DNA of 64,000 bases from Gemmatimonas sp. (GTDB taxonomy: Bacteria; Gemmatimonadota; Gemmatimonadetes; Gemmatimonadales; Gemmatimonadaceae), in assembly GCF_031426495.1 (NCBI RefSeq), contig NZ_JANPLK010000080.1:62001-126000 (forward strand). The letters are read 5' to 3'. The position numbers and the translations under genes are program-made. Shown piece after piece: positions 53,280 to 61,025 of this stretch; the stretch's first letter is position 1, and the number at the start of each line of letters is the position of its first letter. The notes below the pieces were generated by a model. That model was not told the DNA's origin. It did no database searches and saw only the letters and a program-made list of their open reading frames with translations.

Positions 53280-54071
53280 CTACATCATCGTGATGACGAT
53301 CGCTCCGCAGGTTCCTGATACCAACTGCAAGCCGCTCAGCATCGTGGTTATCGGGTAGACCTCGACGCTTTGCCACTGCATGGGGCTCATCGCCGCGACG
53401 AAATCGACATCAACGGCGGCCCGATTCACGAAAAACTGTATGGGACACGGGGAACCGGCAACGGACAGAGCGCCAGCACCGGCGCGCGAGGCATAGACCG
53501 AGAAGCCCTGCTGCTCGCGTCGTGCGATGATCCCGGGAATGCCCATGAGCAGATCGACCATTGACTGAGGCTTTCGTGCGAGAAGGCTGTCGCGTGTGTA
53601 CAGTTTGCCGGTGCTGACGCGAAGTTGGAGAATGCGCTCAGCGATCGCCGCCGCCTCCAGCGTTGCCCCGTCGTAGCTGGCCTGTACTTTTACGGTGGAC
53701 AGCGTTCGTGGGAGCTTGCGCAACGCCAGTGGAATCGTGTCAGGTCGACGCGCCGAAATATTGATGGCACGAGCCACTGGTGCATATCCCAGCGCACGCG
53801 CGGCGAGCACTCGTGCACCACGTGGTGGATCAGGAAAAATCCAGAATCCTCGCGCATCGGTGCGGGTCGTAAACTCCGTGCCGGCCAGATAGACCTCGAC
53901 GTTCGCCATGGGTCGACCGAGCGCATCGACGACGTCGCCGAGCAGCGGCGAGGAACCGACCGTGGCAGAGTCAGTCGTCGCGGCGCGCGCGGGTCGCGAC
54001 TGTGCGATGCAGGCTGTCGCCGTGCCGCACCCCAGTGCCAGCGCGAGTCCGAGGAGAAGAGAAATCCGCAT
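53280..54071 (-). CDS. Plug-only TonB-receptor-like protein with carboxypeptidase-regulatory-like domain
   Basis: The product is 263 residues from the ATG at 54071. A signal peptide (cleavage after CIAQ) is followed by a carboxypeptidase-regulatory-like domain (GDVVDALGRPMANVEVYLAG) at about 42-110 and a plug-like domain (PQSMVDLLMGIPGIIARR ... CPIQFFVNRAAVD ... MQWQSVEVYPITT). It ends before any barrel, with a normal stop. Stand-alone plug proteins of this type are seen in gene sets rich in SusC receptors. It is divergent from the second SusC gene. Confidence 0.78.
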   Translation of the reverse strand: MRISLLLGLALALGCGTATACIAQSRPARAATTDSATVGSSPLLGDVVDALGRPMANVEVYLAGTEFTTRTDARGFWIFPDPPRGARVLAARALGYAPVARAINISARRPDTIPLALRKLPRTLSTVKVQASYDGATLEAAAIAERILQLRVSTGKLYTRDSLLARKPQSMVDLLMGIPGIIARREQQGFSVYASRAGAGALSVAGSPCPIQFFVNRAAVDVDFVAAMSPMQWQSVEVYPITTMLSGLQLVSGTCGAIVITMM

Positions 54072-54376
54072 GACCTCATGATGACGCCGCGGCGTGCAGT
54101 TCGCCACTGACTCGGCGACTTCGACAGCACGAAGAACATCGTCCCGAAAACGTACGACTAAGCACACTCCGTATGCGCTTCGTGTATAAACATGCTCACC
54201 ACTGAGCGAAGCATCGCGATCGACGGTATTCGGCTCGCCGAAAAACGTCCGTCAACGACTTGTGACGTGACGGAATTCACGCGTTGTTACTCAGCGATGT
54301 CTGAACCATCGGCTGTCGATCGCCATGCGGTGGTGTTTCGGCAAGGCGAGTCCCTCCACATCCTTCCCATCTCCCG
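54072..54376. other. 305-base divergent intergenic region
   Basis: This region lies between the plug-only gene and the second SusC operon and should hold both promoters. A TATAAA hexamer is at 54185-54190 on the plus strand, with no convincing -35 box at the right distance. No RNA gene or long repeat is visible. Confidence 0.35.
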
Positions 54377-57300
54377 ATGATGAATTTTCACCGCTGGTCA
54401 TGGGCGCGCGGGTTTGCGCTCATGACTGTGGGCTCTGTTGTGCTGTTTGCCGGCTCACTCGTCGCACAGCAAGCGCCAACGACCAGCACGCGACGTGCGC
54501 GGATCGCTGGCCGCGTTACCGACGCGGCGAGTGGTCAGCCGGTTGCCGGCGCCAGTGTTCAGGTGGTCGGTACCGCCGTCACCGCGCTGACCGGTGCCGA
54601 TGGTCGGTACGCCATCGCCAGCGCGCCCAGCGGTATTTATAGTTTGGAAGCGCGTCGTATTGGCTTCGCCAATACGGTCACGCCGAACGTTCGCTTGACG
54701 ACGGACAGCGTGATCACGGTGAACTTCGCGCTCACCACGAATCCGCTGCGTCTCACGGAGATGGTCGTGTCGGCGACGGTCGATCCGACATCTGGTGTGA
54801 AGACGCCGTACACGGTTGACAAACTGACCGCGGCCAACTTGCCGGTTGCCCCACTGACGTCGGCTGCCGGCGCCATTATCGGTAAGGTGGCCGGCGCGAC
54901 GATCATCGCCGCCAGCGGCGCACCAGGCTCCGGGGTGAATATCCAGCTTCGCAGCCCGGTATCGCAATTCAATTCGAACGGACCACTCTTCGTCGTGGAC
55001 GGCGTGTTCCTGAACTCGACGCAGTCGGTGACGACGCAGGACATCGAGTCGATGGACATCGCGAGCATCGAAGTGATCAAGGGTGCGGCGGCAGCTTCGC
55101 TGTACGGCTCGCGCGCGGCGTCGGGGGTCATCTCGATCACGACCAATCGCGGGCAGGGACTGGCATTCGGTCAGACGCAGATCACCGTGCGCAACGAGTA
55201 CGGCCAGAACTACGTCGCGGCGAACCTCGACAAGCCCACCGGACACCAGTATCGCGTGAATGCCCAGGGCCAGTACGTCAACGCGACGGGTACCGTCGTG
55301 CCGCGCAATCAGCGCGTGGTGCAGGCCAACGGCATCATGGAGAACTCGTACATCGATCCGTTGTACAACCACATCGATCAGTTCTTCCAGCCGGGCGGCT
55401 TCAACACCCAGACACTCACGATTCAGCAGAATAGCGCGACCACCAATTTCAACATCTCGTACACCCGCAACCAGCAGCCGGGTGTGATCGAGTCGTCCGA
55501 CGGCTATTCGCGGCAGTCGTTGCGCGCCAACGTCGACGTGCGTATCAAGGAAAAGCTGCAGCTGGGCGCATCGTTGTTCCACCAGCGCGCCAGCGAGGAT
55601 CCGTCGTCGGTGGTCTTCTCCGACCTGTACCGCATCAATCCCGACGTGAACCTGAAGGCACCGGAGCCGATCGGGACGTCGAAGTACATCATCATCCCCG
55701 ACTCGACCGAACTCCGGACCAATCCGTTCTATCGCCAGACGTTCAACGACAACATCACCAAGCGCATGCGGTCGCTGATCAGCATCAACTCGTCGTATCG
55801 CCCGGCGAGCTGGCTCACTTTCGACGCACTCGCGAGCTACGACCGCGGCGATCGGCAGGTGACGAACTACATCGCCCGCGGACTTACCAACTTGAACGGC
55901 GATGGTACCACGATCGGGTCGTTGGCGATCGACGACGATGATGTGGACGGCATCAATGCGCAGGGTGGCGCGAGTCTCATCAAGGGCTTCGGCGGTTTGA
56001 CGGCCCGTCTCGCCATGCGTGGCGAGCTGCAGCGCGAGGTGAATCCGTTCCTGCAGACCACGGGAACCGACTTCACGATCACCGGCGTGAAGAACATGAA
56101 CGTGGCGCGCACCAAGACGGTCACGTCGTCCCTCACGGACCGCCGCGCACAGGCCGCTTTCGCGAACCTTGGCCTCGACTACTCCGGCAAGTACATCGGC
56201 GATGTCCTCGTGCGGCGCGAGGGCAGTTCGTTGTTCGGTCCCGAAGGCCGTTGGAACACCTTCTATCGCGCCTCGGCGGCGTGGTTGCTGAGCGAAGAAG
56301 GATGGTGGAACATCCCGATGCTCAACCTGTTCAAGCTGCGCTACAACGTGGGAACAGCTGGCACGCGCCCCGGCTTCGCCGACCAGTACTCGGCGCTGGG
56401 TATCGATGCGACGGGTGCGGTGACGCGCGGCGGGCTGGGAAATCCCGCGCTTCGACCCGAGCTCGCGAAGGAACAGGAATTCGGCGTCGACATGATTTTG
56501 AAGAACCGCGTGCAGTTGTCCGTGGTACAGGTCATTTCGAAGTCGACGGGCAATCTGATTAGTATCCCGGCGCCCGCGCTGGAAGGATTCAACACGATCG
56601 AACGTAACGTCGGCAGCATCGCCGGTCGCACGATCGAAGGGACGTTGCAGGCGCAGATCCTGAACAATCCGAAGGGCCTGCAGTGGGACGTGCTGGTCAC
56701 GGCGGATCAGCGTCGGAATCGCATCACCAATTTCGGACGCACCTGCTTTGGCGACGGCATCCTGTGGCGCTGCGACAACACGCGCTTGGGCACGATGTGG
56801 GGCAACCGACATGTCCGCGACAAGGGGCAGCTGGCGGCGGTCCACGCGAACTCGCAGTCGGCGTTCGACGTCAACAACGATGGCTATGTCGTGGCGGTAG
56901 GCACCGGCAACACGTCGCTCGACGGCAAGGCCAAGAATCTGTGGGGCACCACGGTCAACGTAGACGGTCGCAACTATGCGTGGGGCCGCCCCATTTTCGA
57001 AATCGATCCGTCCACCGGGCAGCGCTGGTTCGGACAGATCGGTGACGGGCAGCCCGCCATGCAGTTCGGCTTCGGCAACACGTTCCGTTACAAGGGATTC
57101 CGGGTGTATGGCCTCGTGAACGGTCAGTTCGGTGGCGACATCTACAATCAGGTCAAGCAGACACTCTACGCGACCAATGACCATATCGACGTGGATCAGC
57201 GTGCCAAGGCGGACGAACTCCGCAAGCCGACAGCGTACTACGCCACCGGCATTGCTGACGGCAACAACAACTACGGCGCACCATTTGTCGAAGACGGCAG

Positions 57301-57535
57301 CTACGCGCGGCTATCGGAGTTCACGATTGGATACAATCTCGACGCGAAGAAGTTCGGATTCCTGAAGTCGATCGGTGCCGACCGTATGCAGTTCGACTTG
57401 GTGGGACGCAACCTGTTCACCATCACGAACTACTCCGGCCTGAACCCCGAGTCGGGCAGCCCGAACACGCGCGTGGACAACACGGTGTACCCGTTGCTGC
57501 GTACGTTCTCGCTCGCGACCACCATCATCTTTTGA
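54377..57535 (+). CDS. SusC/RagA-family TonB-linked outer membrane receptor (second copy)
   Basis: The product is 1052 residues. A signal peptide (cleavage after VAQQ) leads into the carboxypeptidase-regulatory-like domain (RIAGRVTDAASGQPVAGASV), the plug (GKVAGATIIAASGAPGSG and MDIASIEVIKGAAAASLYG), and a barrel ending with TTIIF. It differs from the first copy in sequence and length, so it probably takes a different substrate. A SusD gene follows 16 bases after the stop. An antisense open frame of over 900 codons inside this gene is a GC-skew artefact. Confidence 0.93.
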   Translation: MMNFHRWSWARGFALMTVGSVVLFAGSLVAQQAPTTSTRRARIAGRVTDAASGQPVAGASVQVVGTAVTALTGADGRYAIASAPSGIYSLEARRIGFANTVTPNVRLTTDSVITVNFALTTNPLRLTEMVVSATVDPTSGVKTPYTVDKLTAANLPVAPLTSAAGAIIGKVAGATIIAASGAPGSGVNIQLRSPVSQFNSNGPLFVVDGVFLNSTQSVTTQDIESMDIASIEVIKGAAAASLYGSRAASGVISITTNRGQGLAFGQTQITVRNEYGQNYVAANLDKPTGHQYRVNAQGQYVNATGTVVPRNQRVVQANGIMENSYIDPLYNHIDQFFQPGGFNTQTLTIQQNSATTNFNISYTRNQQPGVIESSDGYSRQSLRANVDVRIKEKLQLGASLFHQRASEDPSSVVFSDLYRINPDVNLKAPEPIGTSKYIIIPDSTELRTNPFYRQTFNDNITKRMRSLISINSSYRPASWLTFDALASYDRGDRQVTNYIARGLTNLNGDGTTIGSLAIDDDDVDGINAQGGASLIKGFGGLTARLAMRGELQREVNPFLQTTGTDFTITGVKNMNVARTKTVTSSLTDRRAQAAFANLGLDYSGKYIGDVLVRREGSSLFGPEGRWNTFYRASAAWLLSEEGWWNIPMLNLFKLRYNVGTAGTRPGFADQYSALGIDATGAVTRGGLGNPALRPELAKEQEFGVDMILKNRVQLSVVQVISKSTGNLISIPAPALEGFNTIERNVGSIAGRTIEGTLQAQILNNPKGLQWDVLVTADQRRNRITNFGRTCFGDGILWRCDNTRLGTMWGNRHVRDKGQLAAVHANSQSAFDVNNDGYVVAVGTGNTSLDGKAKNLWGTTVNVDGRNYAWGRPIFEIDPSTGQRWFGQIGDGQPAMQFGFGNTFRYKGFRVYGLVNGQFGGDIYNQVKQTLYATNDHIDVDQRAKADELRKPTAYYATGIADGNNNYGAPFVEDGSYARLSEFTIGYNLDAKKFGFLKSIGADRMQFDLVGRNLFTITNYSGLNPESGSPNTRVDNTVYPLLRTFSLATTIIF

Positions 57536-57551
57536 TAGGAGGACTCTCCTC

Positions 57552-59180
57552 ATGACCTTACGATCCTCCTCCGCCGATTCCAGACTGATGACCTCGCCCG
57601 TTACTCGACGTACCCGCTTTGCCCGCTCGCTCCTTGCGGTGGTGGGCGGAGCCACACTCGCCGCCTCATGTCAGTCGCTAGACGTCACGAATCCGAACAC
57701 GCCCGACGTCGGCGCTGTTTTCGGCAGCGGCCAGAATCTCGAAGCCGCCCTGCTGGGATCATGGCGCGCCTTCTGGGGCGTCGCCCAGGGCGCACGCACG
57801 AACGGCACCTATCCTGTCAAGCAGCTCTCGATTCTTGCGAATGAGATGACCAGCGCCGATGTCGCCGATGCGCTGTCGGCGGTCACCGCCGAACCTCGCT
57901 TCGCCATCGACAACCGCAATCAGGGCGGATGGACGAACCGCAAGCCATGGTATGACCTGTACGAGTCCATGGCCTCGGCTCGTGAGGCCTATCAGGCCAT
58001 GGCCGATCAGGGGCTCAAGGTTGGTGTCGTGAACGCCGCGACCCCCGAGGGGGCCGATACCCAGCGCTCCCGCGTATTCGCCAAGTTCATGGTCGGCGTG
58101 AACACGATTTATCTGGGACTGCTCTTCGATCAGGCGTATCTGACCGATGAAAAGACCAACCCGGCCACGCAGGTGTATGAGCTGAAGCCCTACCAGCAGG
58201 TTACCGACAATGGCATTCGCATTCTCCGTGAAGCGATCACGGAAGCGCGCGCCGCTCGTGATTTCACCCTGCCCGCCAATCTGATCAACGGGCAGACGTA
58301 TACGCGCGATGAGCTCATCCGCGTGATGCACTCCTATATCATCCGCGCACGCGTGTACGGCGCGCGCACGCCGCAGGAGCGCGCGGCGGTGAACTGGGGA
58401 CAGGTGCTGGCCCAGCTCGACTCGGGCATCGTGACGCGCAGTTTTGCCCAGCAGGCCGATCTCACCATCGGTGCGTCGCTGTCCACCTACTATCAGTATT
58501 CGTACCTGCAGACCAACGGACGTACGAACACGCGCCTGCTCGGCCCGGCGGACACGTCGGGAGAGTATCAGCGTTGGCTGGCACGCCCGCTGGGTGACCG
58601 CAATCAGATCACCATTGTCACGCCCGACCGTCGCATCCACGCGGCGAGCGGTCCCACGGTGGCGGGTTCGCGTTTCGCGTACTTACCGACGCAGTCGATG
58701 TCGACGACGAACGGCACGTACATGCACAGCCGCTACCGGAGCGTGCGGTATCTCGTTGCCCCGCTCAACAACTATCACTCCACTGGGCTGATTACGACGA
58801 TGTCCACGGACGAGATGAAGTATCTTCGCGCGGAAGCGCTCATTCGTCTCAACCGTCAGGCCGAGGCGGTCGCACTGATCAACCCGACGCGCGTCGCGGC
58901 GGGATTGTCCCCGGTCACGGTGGCGGGGCCGCCGAATGATCGCGCCTGCGTTCCGAAGCGTGACGATGGTACCTGCGGCGACCTCTTCGATGCGCTCCAG
59001 TACGAGAAGCGGATCGATCTCTTCCCCACCGAAGCGCTGATCTCGTTCGCCGACGCGCGCGGCTGGGGCAAGCTCTTGCCCGGAACGCCCATTCACTTCC
59101 CCGTACACGGTCGCGAACTCGAATTGTTCGGCTTCCCGTACTACACGATCGGTGGCGGCGGGGCAGGTAGCGCGCCGTAA
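57552..59180 (+). CDS. SusD/RagB-family outer membrane lipoprotein (second copy)
   Basis: The product is 542 residues. AGGAGG lies 9 bases before the ATG. A signal with a lipobox, AASC, ends at about residue 37, and SLDVTNPNTPDVGAVF is the usual RagB opening. The C-terminal DALQYEKRIDLFPTEALISFADARGWG is the conserved end motif. It pairs with the receptor just upstream. A long hairpin follows the gene. Confidence 0.92.
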   Translation: MTLRSSSADSRLMTSPVTRRTRFARSLLAVVGGATLAASCQSLDVTNPNTPDVGAVFGSGQNLEAALLGSWRAFWGVAQGARTNGTYPVKQLSILANEMTSADVADALSAVTAEPRFAIDNRNQGGWTNRKPWYDLYESMASAREAYQAMADQGLKVGVVNAATPEGADTQRSRVFAKFMVGVNTIYLGLLFDQAYLTDEKTNPATQVYELKPYQQVTDNGIRILREAITEARAARDFTLPANLINGQTYTRDELIRVMHSYIIRARVYGARTPQERAAVNWGQVLAQLDSGIVTRSFAQQADLTIGASLSTYYQYSYLQTNGRTNTRLLGPADTSGEYQRWLARPLGDRNQITIVTPDRRIHAASGPTVAGSRFAYLPTQSMSTTNGTYMHSRYRSVRYLVAPLNNYHSTGLITTMSTDEMKYLRAEALIRLNRQAEAVALINPTRVAAGLSPVTVAGPPNDRACVPKRDDGTCGDLFDALQYEKRIDLFPTEALISFADARGWGKLLPGTPIHFPVHGRELELFGFPYYTIGGGGAGSAP

Positions 59181-59225
59181 ACGCTCGAACGCGTCCGCCC
59201 CGCGCCCACCGGCATGGGGCAACGG

Positions 59226-59270
59226 AGAAAGCGGGCGCCATGCGCATGTTGCGCGTGGCGCCCGCTTTCT
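59226..59270. terminator. Bidirectional terminator hairpin
   Basis: AGAAAGCGGGCGCCA (59226-59240) pairs perfectly with TGGCGCCCGCTTTCT (59256-59270), and the 15 bases between can form a further short stem. It lies between two convergent genes, 46 bases after the SusD stop and 25 bases before the next gene's stop. The A/T ends of the arms give a short T-run in each direction. Confidence 0.85.
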
Positions 59271-59294
59271 ACCCTGACGACACGTGACGTGCAG

Positions 59295-59771
59295 TTAGGG
59301 CAATTCGCTCAAATTCGCGCAGCCGTATCCGGCGCGGTCTGAGGGTACTTCGCCCGGCGAGAACACGCGAACGTAGTACGGCTTGCCCGCTTCGAGCAAC
59401 GGGATGGTTGCCATACCCTCGCCGCTCCCATCGTTGCGCGTGAGTATCTGCCGGAACGCCGCCGCCGCTGACACCGGACGACCCTCGTCGCCACAGCGTC
59501 CCGCCACAATGTCCCACGCCACCTGCCGATTGATGGGCACGAGGCGCAATGACAGCTTGACGCGCGACTCCTTCGCGCCCTTCGGGGCCACCGAGAGATC
59601 AGCCGATCCACGCAGAATGTTCAGCTGCGCAATGGTTGCGGTCCACTTGCCCGAGACCTTCGCCAGTGCTGACGAGTCTTGCGCGTGAAGCGCCGAAGGT
59701 ACTGCCAAAGCGAGCGCAGATATAGCTCCAGCGATGCTTCGCCGTGCCACTCGATCAAGGTTGTGCCTCAT
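59295..59771 (-). CDS. Small secreted protein, unknown
   Basis: The product is 158 residues with a signal peptide (cleavage after LHAQ). AGGA lies before the ATG. The mature part contains KWTATIAQLNILRGSADLSV and a strand-rich centre with one Cys pair (GRCGDE ... YGCANL), which may form a disulfide. No family is recognised. It is convergent with the SusD gene and is downstream of the interrupted cyclase-like gene. Confidence 0.6.
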   Translation of the reverse strand: MRHNLDRVARRSIAGAISALALAVPSALHAQDSSALAKVSGKWTATIAQLNILRGSADLSVAPKGAKESRVKLSLRLVPINRQVAWDIVAGRCGDEGRPVSAAAAFRQILTRNDGSGEGMATIPLLEAGKPYYVRVFSPGEVPSDRAGYGCANLSELP

Positions 59772-59918
59772 GGATCGTCCTATCGCGGTGTGTATGGGAG
59801 CGCTCGTGCTGACGACAGAAGAGTCGCATGGCGCAGTTTAGCATGCTGCGAGTACCGTGACATCTGCTGACCTGCTACTCCGTGGTGCCGATGAAGTGCC
59901 CAGCGACGGTTGGATCGC

Positions 59919-61016
59919 CTACGTCTTCTTCCCACTGAACGTTTGCGTCCGCCAGGTCGCCGCCCCCGGGTGCTCCCACACCGAGTCGAGCCGCTCAGTC
60001 GCGGGGATGTAGAACGCCGCGCGCAGCACGCCACTGGGGAGAAAGTGCAACAGCGGATCGCCGTTTGGCGGCGAGTGCGCGCCCATGATCTTTCGCTTGA
60101 TCTCCTGATGAAATGGCTCGCTGGGCCGCCAGTTCCAGATACCACCGTGCTGCGCCTGAAACTCGAGTGACTCCTGGAGCGCCTTCTGCACGTGCGGAAA
60201 CGTCGCGTCGTGAATCAGCGTACCGCTGTCATCCTTCGTGAAGCCGAAGAGATCGTGATCGCCGACCATGTTGACATCGGGACGTGCCTTGAGCCGGATG
60301 TACGGGCCTTCGATTGCCGCGTGTTCCTTGTAGTGTCCGAAGCGATACTCGTGGTCCTCTTCGGCAAACTCCTTCGCGCGGTCCTAGAACAGGTCGCGCA
60401 GCATATTCCAGTCCTGCTCGGTCTTCGGCCAGAAGCGCAACCGCTCGTCGAACTTCCGTGACTTGAGCGTCGGCAATCGAACGCTCTCGATGTACGTGCG
60501 CTTCTTCAGCCATTCCTGATCGGTCACCTGCGCTGCGGCTGACACCTTCACGGCACCGTGTGGCCTCACGCCCGACGTCCAGCCCACGCGCGGGTTGTAG
60601 TGCACCACGGCGCCGATGTCTTCCCACTTGATTTCGTCACACAGGAAGAAGTCGAGTTCCTTCGACGTCTTGTTCTTGAACTCCTGCGCCTTGGTCGGAT
60701 TGCCCGACTCGATCCCCATGTGCGCCAACACGCCCGTGGGACGCACCGAGATACCGATCTTGTACTTCGTCGCGATCTGCGCCGCCGCCGTCATGGCGCC
60801 CTTCACCATGCCCTGCAGTAGGTACTCCTGCTCCATGTTGCGCTCGGCCGACCCAACCGCATGCCGTGGATCGCCGAGCTGCTGGAAGTACGTCGCCTTG
60901 TTCCACCCGGTGCTGGAGTTCGCCGGGGCGGACGTGAAGACGACCGGGGCGATGTTGGTGTTCTCGCCCGGCTGATTGAAGAACGCGTTTTCGCGGGAGG
61001 TCTTGGGGCCGGTCAT
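59919..61016 (-). pseudogene. Anthrax-edema-factor-like adenylyl cyclase homologue interrupted by one in-frame TAG
   Basis: From ATG 61016 the frame runs 366 codons to 59919 with one interruption, a TAG at 60386-60384 (codon 211), and no frameshift. The predicted protein has IGISVRPTG at about 87-95, then Lys109, Lys114 and Lys116 in NPTKAQEFKNKTSKE. After the TAG come NMVGDHDLFGF with Asp253 and Asp255, and QAQHGGIWN with His290. This order (Arg-Pro, K-x4-K-x-K, D-x-D, then His-Gly) is that of the class II cyclase domain of edema factor, CyaA and ExoY. There is no signal peptide. It starts 9 bases after the M1 peptidase gene stop. The family call rests on motif spacing and was not searched. 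Confidence 0.6.
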
Positions 61017-61025
61017 CTGGCGATT

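Noticed and set aside
54455..57184. Minus-strand open frame of 909 codons
   Set aside because: It lies wholly inside the second SusC gene, has a composition rich in Arg, Val and His, and shows no motif. It is the usual antisense artefact of GC-rich codon use.
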